A DNA stretch of 33,039 nt from Cyclobacteriaceae bacterium (lineage in GTDB: Bacteria; Bacteroidota; Bacteroidia; Cytophagales; Cyclobacteriaceae), in NCBI GenBank assembly GCA_018224645.1, contig JAGTVG010000024.1:1-33039 (forward strand). The letters are read 5' to 3'. Both the position numbers and the translations under genes were made by a program. The notes beneath the pieces are model-generated. The model was not told where the DNA came from. It searched no databases and was given only the letters and a program-made list of their open reading frames with translations. Every line of letters begins with the position of its first letter. Positions within the stretch are counted from its first letter, which is position 1. Below, piece by piece: positions 26,434-33,039 of this stretch.

Positions 26434-27490
26434 GTGACCTTCTGATTTTTTTATAGTATCGGTATTTCTTCCAGGTATTCCAGCCTTCCCTGATTGATGG
26501 ATACCCATATCCGTTTTTATGATTGGCAAGGGCTATTTTAAAAAGTATTTTCCAGTGAAAAAACAGGACACGGTATGCTTCAATAATCGAACTCCCAGGA
26601 TGATATATGTGGGCAGGTTCACTTTTAACCCCATTAAGTTCAAGAATTTTAATTGTGCGCCCTTGTCTCATACTTTCAATGTCTGAACATCTTATATCGA
26701 ACCTTCCATAATAGAATCCGGGAATTCTACGTGCAAATGAATCAACCGTTTCCTCCAGACGATTATCGATCACGTCATTTCTGTCAATAAAGGTAGTTCC
26801 CCTGCAATGATTCCCGATGGGTATTAATTCCACCCTCTCCTTACGGGCAGGAACATAATTCATAAGCCCCTGGTGTCTTTTTTCAAGTTCCTTCAGCTGC
26901 AATTTAGCCCTTGCGTTATCCCTGATAAGCATCCTAACGGTTGATGATCCATCACCGGTCACATGTAATAATTCCTTCCCCGTAACCGAACTTATGTGCC
27001 CCCTTGACTCATCCGGCAACCTGTAATAAAAAATACCTACTTCAACCGGCATGTCAATAAATTCCTGGATGATCAGATTAATACGTAATTGATTTACATA
27101 TATCCTCAATTCTTCCTGATCCTCAATCTTTTCGACCATCCACCCCCTTTCCCCATAATCAGGTTTGGCAATAACCGGGAAGTGAATTCCATCTGCTCCA
27201 ATTTTTTCCAATATTTCCTCAACTGATGCAGGATATTCGAAAAATAAAGTTTTCGGCTTTAAATGATCAGGGATAAGGTCCAGAATATCTTTTTTTGATT
27301 CAATCAACAAGCCTCCACTTTCTATTCCGGGGTTTGTGGAAAAGAAAAAAAATGGAGATCTTGCTTTAATGCTTAACCAGCAATAGTATATCATGATTGG
27401 GAAATAAATAACTGGCCAGGGCCAGAATTCCCAGTTTGTCAACTTAACCAGAAAATTAGGTGTGGAATAATTCAACTTTAGAAATTTCAA
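26429..27490 (-). CDS. ATP-grasp family protein (carboxylate-amine ligase-like) with hydrophobic N-terminal region
   Basis: FPVIAKPDYGERGWMVEKI, LIIQEFIDMPVEVGIFYYRLP, HVTGDGSSTVRMLIRDNARAK, FYYGRFDIRC, KILELNGVKSEPAHIYHP; N-term WEFWPWPVIYFPIMIYYCWLSIKARSPFFFF. Confidence 0.8.
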   Translation of the reverse strand: MKFLKLNYSTPNFLVKLTNWEFWPWPVIYFPIMIYYCWLSIKARSPFFFFSTNPGIESGGLLIESKKDILDLIPDHLKPKTLFFEYPASVEEILEKIGADGIHFPVIAKPDYGERGWMVEKIEDQEELRIYVNQLRINLIIQEFIDMPVEVGIFYYRLPDESRGHISSVTGKELLHVTGDGSSTVRMLIRDNARAKLQLKELEKRHQGLMNYVPARKERVELIPIGNHCRGTTFIDRNDVIDNRLEETVDSFARRIPGFYYGRFDIRCSDIESMRQGRTIKILELNGVKSEPAHIYHPGSSIIEAYRVLFFHWKILFKIALANHKNGYGYPSIREGWNTWKKYRYYKKIRRSR

Positions 27491-28209
27491 ATTTCTTCCC
27501 TTGTGCCTACCTTTATTGTATGCTCTTCCCCGTTCAGCAGATCTTTATAAAACATAATTGATTCGTTTTGAAGGTTAAGTACAGATGTAATGCTTATGGT
27601 TCTGAGAAGTTCATCCTTCTCCATCAGAATATCGATTTCCTTATTTCCTTCTCCTGCAAAAATGTGAAAATCAAGTACCTCTTCCACAGTTATGGAAGAC
27701 TTCCCGTGCAACCAGGACTGAAACCAACTTTCCCTTTTTTTTATGATTTTCTCATGATATAAAGTAACGGAAGACCATATTCTGGGTTCTGAAAAAGCCA
27801 TGTTTTTCAGTGTTCGCTGCGTGCCATCCCACCGAAATTCAAATATCCGGTAATCATGGACGATAACCAGTGTATATGGTTCAATGTTGTTCAGATCATA
27901 AAAATCTATAAAGTCGAACAAATTACCGAACTTAAAAAAATCGAGTACCACAAGACCCCTGCTATGACGATATGGATACTGTGGTTTATGTATCCGGAAT
28001 GCCCCGTTTAAAAGACATACTGAATTATTCCGGCTATCAGAACCGATCCATGTTCCTCCCCCCTGAGGGTCCCGAGGATAAGCTACCTCATATCCCGGAT
28101 TTTTCTCAATGAATGGTGGTGTAGCAGAAGGGCGGGTTGTTTTTTCATCCCTGCTACTTGTTAAAATATAGCCTGCAGAACCCTGTGGAATAAAGGTGAC
28201 CGTACACAT
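27487..28209 (-). CDS. TANGO2/NRDE family protein (DUF833, Ntn-hydrolase-like)
   Basis: MCTVTFIPQGSAGYILTSSRDEKTTRPSATPP, GGTWIGSDSRNNSVCLLNGAF, SRGLVVLDFF, EFRWDG; start ATG at 28209 places Cys at position 2; ATGA overlap with the ATP-grasp gene. Confidence 0.85.
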   Translation of the reverse strand: MCTVTFIPQGSAGYILTSSRDEKTTRPSATPPFIEKNPGYEVAYPRDPQGGGTWIGSDSRNNSVCLLNGAFRIHKPQYPYRHSRGLVVLDFFKFGNLFDFIDFYDLNNIEPYTLVIVHDYRIFEFRWDGTQRTLKNMAFSEPRIWSSVTLYHEKIIKKRESWFQSWLHGKSSITVEEVLDFHIFAGEGNKEIDILMEKDELLRTISITSVLNLQNESIMFYKDLLNGEEHTIKVGTREEI

Positions 28210-28221
28210 GCTTTTTATCAT

Positions 28222-28782
28222 TTAACCTTGACCTGCATACCGGATCGTTGAACTGGCGGTTCCAAAATTATCCGGAAGTTTGATATAGGGGCAAATTTCG
28301 ATGAATCCCTGCCTGACAATCGCCATATGATGGATCGTATGTTCAATATTATAGGCCAATTCCCTTTCATAATTAGTTTCAAGGAGATTAAATCGATTTG
28401 AAGTCTCCCCATACATTACCTCCAGTTGCAATGCCGGGTTATTATCGTACTCATTAATCGACCGTATAATATCCTGAATAAGATCGATGGCGAAATATTG
28501 ATCAGCTTCAATTTTTTTATCCCGCTTCCTTTGATCATAATTGACTTTGCCTGTTTGCAAACCCTCAAACAGGCATATGTAAAATTCAACGATATGCCTT
28601 ACGTGCTGTCCGACAGTTGCATTCAGGGAAGGAATGGTCCGGGCATAATCTCCCTCCCCAATCTGCTTAATTATATCTGTAAGCTGCTCTAGCACAGTTC
28701 CGGAAGCATTCTTTAAATTCATTTTTTCTATGTAACGGTTAATTATTATTTCACTCTTCCTAACCTCATTTTTAAAAAACAA
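28222..28782 (-). CDS. DinB-superfamily protein (putative metal-binding four-helix bundle)
   Basis: SLNATVGQHVRHIVEFYICL, ELAYNIEHTIHHMAIVRQGF; three conserved His regions; in-frame ATG at 28722 is an alternative start. Confidence 0.78.
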   Translation of the reverse strand: MFFKNEVRKSEIIINRYIEKMNLKNASGTVLEQLTDIIKQIGEGDYARTIPSLNATVGQHVRHIVEFYICLFEGLQTGKVNYDQRKRDKKIEADQYFAIDLIQDIIRSINEYDNNPALQLEVMYGETSNRFNLLETNYERELAYNIEHTIHHMAIVRQGFIEICPYIKLPDNFGTASSTIRYAGQG

Positions 28783-28874
28783 GATAATAAATCAACGTAT
28801 TATCTTCATTGGTTGGGAGGATAAAATATGAAGTATCTCTTTTAAGAAATATCTGAAAAAACAAATGAGGAAAA

Positions 28875-29369
28875 TCAGGGAATAATAATTTTTATCATAT
28901 GCCAAACCAGATCATTTTCAAATCCTTTTGAAGAAAGATACTGCGCTATTTTATTCCTCAGAATGAAAGGATTTCTGTCACGAATGGATCCCTTCTTTTT
29001 TTTAATTAACTCAATGAGCGTTTGAGAATATTCATCTTCATCGATAGAATCCAGCGCCTGCTCGATATCGTCATTATTAATGCATTTCCTTTTTAATTCA
29101 TATCTGATCCTTATCCGTCCCCATTTATTATGACGTAATTTTCCTGTGGTATATATTCTGGCAAAGCGTTGATTATCAATGAATTTTTCTTCTTTTAACC
29201 GTTTCAGGATCTTTCCGGTCTCACTGGCATTCAACTTAAATGTTTTCAATTTTTCAATCACATCATTTTCCGATCGTTCCTGATAGGCACAAAATTTTAA
29301 TATTTTATTGAATAGCTGATCCCTGTCAATTTTTTTATTAAGGATTTCCTTATCAGCATCCATATTCAT
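28875..29369 (-). CDS. recX: Regulatory protein RecX
   Basis: FCAYQERSENDVIEKL, LKEEKFIDNQRFARIYTTGKLRHNKWGRIRIRYELKRKCINNDDIEQAL. Confidence 0.88.
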   Translation of the reverse strand: MNMDADKEILNKKIDRDQLFNKILKFCAYQERSENDVIEKLKTFKLNASETGKILKRLKEEKFIDNQRFARIYTTGKLRHNKWGRIRIRYELKRKCINNDDIEQALDSIDEDEYSQTLIELIKKKKGSIRDRNPFILRNKIAQYLSSKGFENDLVWHMIKIIIP

Positions 29370-29403
29370 CCTGATATTCTATTTGGAACAAAAACTTTTC
29401 CTC

Positions 29404-31665
29404 TCATATTTCAATTCCCATTACCAGCACATCATCTGTCTGCTGGTTTATACCTTTCCAGTCATTGAAAGTATTTTCCAATAATTCCTTTTGACACGCT
29501 ACAGGCTGATTACTGATGTTACAGATAAGCTTCCTGAAGTTAAGTTTCATGAATTTTTTACCTTCCTCCCCTCCAAATTGATCCTGAAAACCATCAGTTG
29601 CAAGGAAAATCATGTCCCCGGTTTCCAGGGATAAAGTTATATCCGAAAATTTTTTCTCCTGGATTTCATTGCCTCCAACGGAAAAACGATCCGGCCGTAT
29701 CTGACAAAATTTACCCTCATGTTTGTAGTACAATGGAATTTTTGCGCCCGAATAATTTATCTGTTTCGTTTTCAAATTTACGACGCACAATGCCATATCC
29801 ATACCTTCAAAAGTAGGGGATGCATTACTATGCTGACTCAGGTTCTGCTTTACTTTTTCATCCAGTATACTTAATAACCTGGCCGGAGAATGATTGATAT
29901 TCTCCTCAAAAGAGATCTGATTTAGAAGAGAATTGGCAAGCAATGTCATAAATGCTCCGGGAACTCCATGGCCTGTGCAATCGACAATGGCCATACATAA
30001 AACATCATTGTTGTTCTTTAACCAGTAAAAATCCCCGCTGACGATATCTTTTGGAAGGAACAGTACAAAAGAATTCCTGAAATTCCTTTTTAATAATTGA
30101 TCACCAGGCAAAAGGGAAAACTGAATTCTTTTTGCATATTGAATACTGTCGGTGATCTGATTGTTTTTTTCCGTGATCATCTGGTTGATCTTTTCAATGT
30201 CATTGCGTTGTGTTATTATTTCTTCTTTCTGACGTTGAATTGCATCATTCTGCTTATACAGGATCTGATTAGCCCGATTCTGCATTTTATACTGGCGGTA
30301 TACAATCACCATCGTTGTAAAGACAAAAATAAGACCGGTAATCAACCAGATATTCATCAGGTTTCTTTCTGACGCTTCCAGATCCTTAATTTTGTTTTCA
30401 CTTCTGAGCAACTGAATTTGCTCATCTTTTTTCTCAAGATTATAGAGTGCCTCCGCTTCCGCTATCTTAAATGCAGACTGGTTTTCATAAATTTCGTCCT
30501 TATGGAGCATATAATGTTTGAAATAAGCCAGCGCGTTTTCAATATCCCCTGTTGCATCGTAATAACTTGCCATGCTGTAATAACAGGTCTGAAGAATCGG
30601 ATCTGCATCAATTTTTTCGGCGATCATTAAACCTTTCTTCAAATAATCAAGTGCCAGATCATATTCACCGGTTTCTAAATATATCTTCCCTATCTCCGTA
30701 TTATCTCTCGCCTGTATTTCAAGGTCCATATACCTTTCGCCATATTGTAAACTTTTTTTCAGAAACAGGATTGCACTGTCATAATGTTTTTTCCCTGACG
30801 CGGAAATGCCTAAATAAAAATATGAATACCCGATCCCATGATTATTTCCCTTCAGATTATTCAGTTTCAAAGCCTGGCTGAAATAATCAATGGCCTGATC
30901 ATATTCACCCTTTCCAAGGTGCACGTTGCCCAGATTATGGTATGTGCTGGCAATTGTATTACTATCCTGTTCAGATTTTGCCATATTCAAAGCCCTGGTG
31001 AAGTATTCCTCAGATCGCTGAAATTCCTTCAGGTCCAGATAAATCTTGCCTAACGAATTCAACAGATCCGTTTTCCCTTCGGTCAGATTCATGGATTCAA
31101 ATAGAATCAATGACTGGCGGCAATCCTCAATGGCTGTGGTCTTGAAACCCAGGATCGATTTTATTTCGCATAAAAAAGCATGTACGGAGGCAATGGCAAT
31201 CTGGTCATCCAGAATTTCATAGATCTCCAGGGCCTCATTGGCATTCTGCAGGGCGGCTTTAAAATTCGACTGTGAAAAATTAAGAGATGCAACCTGTATA
31301 AGTGTCTCTGCAGTTTTCGAATCAAACGTTAAGTCCCTGAAAAAGGTTAATGCAATCTGATAATGAGCCAGCGCACTATCACTTTCACCCAGTTGCTGAA
31401 AGGATTTCCCCATACTCAAATGCGCTGAAGCCCGGCCCCTCCGGTATTTCATTGAATTGGCCATCTGCAGGGCTTCAATTGATTTTCCCAATGCCCTTTC
31501 AGGATTTGTGTGGCAATTTTGATCCACCCACACATTCATCAGGTCAATTTTTTTTCGTCTATTTCCCGTATTGGTAATCTCCAACTCAAGGCTATCAATT
31601 TCCTGAGCTGAAACCGTTATTCCACATAGAAAAAAGACCCACAATGCTAATATCAGCCTCAACAT
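29404..31665 (-). CDS. TPR sensor protein with C-terminal SpoIIE/PP2C phosphatase domain
   Basis: Signal peptide, multiple TPRs, TM (NIWLITGLIFVFTTMVIVY), coiled coil, then SIQYAKRIQFSLLPGDQLL, LPKDIVSGDFYWL, AIVDCTGHGVPGAFMTLLANSLLN, LATDGFQDQFGGEEGKKF. Confidence 0.92.
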   Translation of the reverse strand: MLRLILALWVFFLCGITVSAQEIDSLELEITNTGNRRKKIDLMNVWVDQNCHTNPERALGKSIEALQMANSMKYRRGRASAHLSMGKSFQQLGESDSALAHYQIALTFFRDLTFDSKTAETLIQVASLNFSQSNFKAALQNANEALEIYEILDDQIAIASVHAFLCEIKSILGFKTTAIEDCRQSLILFESMNLTEGKTDLLNSLGKIYLDLKEFQRSEEYFTRALNMAKSEQDSNTIASTYHNLGNVHLGKGEYDQAIDYFSQALKLNNLKGNNHGIGYSYFYLGISASGKKHYDSAILFLKKSLQYGERYMDLEIQARDNTEIGKIYLETGEYDLALDYLKKGLMIAEKIDADPILQTCYYSMASYYDATGDIENALAYFKHYMLHKDEIYENQSAFKIAEAEALYNLEKKDEQIQLLRSENKIKDLEASERNLMNIWLITGLIFVFTTMVIVYRQYKMQNRANQILYKQNDAIQRQKEEIITQRNDIEKINQMITEKNNQITDSIQYAKRIQFSLLPGDQLLKRNFRNSFVLFLPKDIVSGDFYWLKNNNDVLCMAIVDCTGHGVPGAFMTLLANSLLNQISFEENINHSPARLLSILDEKVKQNLSQHSNASPTFEGMDMALCVVNLKTKQINYSGAKIPLYYKHEGKFCQIRPDRFSVGGNEIQEKKFSDITLSLETGDMIFLATDGFQDQFGGEEGKKFMKLNFRKLICNISNQPVACQKELLENTFNDWKGINQQTDDVLVMGIEI

Positions 31666-31752
31666 TTTGTAAGTTTACACACAATTCAACGACAAACTAA
31701 ATTGTCAAATAAATTAATTAAATGCAATTAACAAACCAATATATACAGTGTA

Positions 31753-33039
31753 ATGACTATGAAAAGGAGTTTATATATACCATTCATAATTCTGGTTTTA
31801 TTTTCCTGCCAGTCTGACAACAATAATGGAGAAAATGCCGCAGCAGATAATTTACAGGAATATTATTTTGAAGGCATGTATGTCCCTTTTAAGCTGACAG
31901 CCGATCTTGGGATTCTGTCCGGTAATGAGAAAAAAATGATCCCATTTTTGATTGAAGCTGCGGATATCATGGACCAGCTCTTCTGGTATGAAGCCTATGG
32001 AAACAAAGATTCACTTCTCAATTTACCACTTGATAATGCTGTATTGGATTTTGCCAGAATCAATTATGGGCCATGGGACAGGTTGAATGACAATGAACCT
32101 TTCATTGATGGCGTTGGTGAAAAACCAAAAGGGGCAAATTTCTATCCTGAAGATATGACAAAGGAGGAATTTGAAAGAACAGAACTTCCAGGAAAGGAAA
32201 ATCTATATACGATGATAAGGCGTGATCATGAAGGTAAATTGAAATCCATTCCCTATCATGAATATTTTGATGAAGAAGTGGTAAGAGCAGCCACTTTGCT
32301 TGAAAATGCGGCTGAACTGGCTGAGGATGAAGGGCTTAAAAAATATCTTCTTTTACGTGCCGATGCTTTGAGAAATGATGAATACCTGCAGAGCGACCTT
32401 GCCTGGATGGAAATGACTTCCAATACCCTGGATGTCGTGATCGGACCGATTGAAACCTATGAAGATAAATTATATGGATATAAAGCCGCTCATGAAGCAT
32501 ATATCCTGATCAAGGACAAGGAATGGAGCGAGAGGCTTGACAGATATGAGGCATTTCTGCCCGAACTACAGCATAACCTGCCAGTCCCGGATGAATATAA
32601 AAAGGAACAGCCAGGTTCCGAAGGACAACTCAATGCTTATGACGTGATCTATTATGCCGGAGACTGTAATGCAGGCAGTAAGACCATCGCAATCAATCTT
32701 CCCAATGATGAAAAGGTTCAACTGACCATGGGAACAAGGAGGCTACAGTTGAAAAATGCCATGAAAGCCAAATTTGATAAGATCCTCATACCCATCGCTC
32801 ATGTACTGATAGAAGAAGGATCCCGTAACCACATAACCTTTGATGCTTTTTTTGCCAATACCATGTTCCATGAAGTTGCCCACGGATTGGGAATAAAAAA
32901 TACGGTAACCGGGAATGAGACCGTAAGATCCGCATTGAAAGAACATGCATCGGCACTTGAGGAAGGCAAAGCCGATGTTCTTGGTTTATATATGATCAAT
33001 GAACTTTATAAGAAAGGTGAGATAGAAGGTGACCTTGAA
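31753..33039 (+). CDS. M49 (dipeptidyl-peptidase III)-like zinc metallopeptidase lipoprotein, truncated by right window edge
   Basis: Not in the ORF track because no stop falls inside the window; open from 31753 (alternative ATG 31759) to 33039. Lipobox FIILVLFSC; YYAGDCNAGSKTIAINLPND, ANTMFHEVAHGLG, KEHASALEEGKADVLGLYMI. Confidence 0.78.
   Translation, partial: MTMKRSLYIPFIILVLFSCQSDNNNGENAAADNLQEYYFEGMYVPFKLTADLGILSGNEKKMIPFLIEAADIMDQLFWYEAYGNKDSLLNLPLDNAVLDFARINYGPWDRLNDNEPFIDGVGEKPKGANFYPEDMTKEEFERTELPGKENLYTMIRRDHEGKLKSIPYHEYFDEEVVRAATLLENAAELAEDEGLKKYLLLRADALRNDEYLQSDLAWMEMTSNTLDVVIGPIETYEDKLYGYKAAHEAYILIKDKEWSERLDRYEAFLPELQHNLPVPDEYKKEQPGSEGQLNAYDVIYYAGDCNAGSKTIAINLPNDEKVQLTMGTRRLQLKNAMKAKFDKILIPIAHVLIEEGSRNHITFDAFFANTMFHEVAHGLGIKNTVTGNETVRSALKEHASALEEGKADVLGLYMINELYKKGEIEGDLE

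Noticed and set aside
27680-27705. Hairpin TCTTCCACAGTTATGGAAGA as a regulatory element
   Set aside because: It lies inside the NRDE coding sequence, has a short 7-bp stem and no T-run; likely a codon coincidence.
24894-28782. RiPP (ryptide/graspetide-like) gene cluster made of radical SAM + ATP-grasp + small protein
   Set aside because: The small protein is a 117-aa membrane-anchored protein with no leader/core pattern or Cys/Thr/Glu repeats, the genes are not in one operon, and the ATP-grasp does not resemble the MvdD type by eye. Kept only as a weak possibility in the findings.
1-33039. CRISPR array, tRNA/rRNA genes, IS elements, phage genes, toxin-antitoxin or defence systems
   Set aside because: No spaced direct repeats, no cloverleaf-like sequence and no transposase, integrase, restriction or nuclease-effector ORFs were recognised; YraN is a conserved housekeeping-type protein.

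Overview
This 33-kb window comes from a Bacteroidota-type chromosome. It is AT-leaning and carries BshC, Lnb/DUF4105, DUF6452/DUF6048, DUF4295, a Bacteroidetes-style LptC, and TTTG-N19-TAnnTTTG promoters. Nearly all of it is densely packed single-copy housekeeping genes: ispF, mnmD, bshC, rimO, ftsY, rpmG/rpmB, an ornithine aminotransferase, lipB, manA, yraN, anmK, coaX, an outer membrane protein, a TPR protein, lptC, a CNNM/CBS protein, a PpiD/SurA-like PPIase, DUF493, lnb, a PCD/DCoH protein, rsmI, an inositol monophosphatase, recX, a TPR-SpoIIE phosphatase, and an M49-like peptidase cut by the right edge. I see no tRNA, rRNA, transposon, prophage, CRISPR array or recognisable defence system. 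The least explained parts are: (i) a compact DinB-fold / TANGO2 (NRDE) / membrane-associated ATP-grasp operon at about 26.4-28.8 kb, next to a radical SAM-SPASM gene and an orphan membrane-anchored protein; (ii) a perfect 14-bp-stem terminator-like hairpin ending 6 nt before the lptC start codon; (iii) a lipoprotein-like SAM methyltransferase; (iv) convergent gene pairs with almost no intergenic space, including a palindrome holding both stop codons. All family assignments are by reading the translations; no searches were run.
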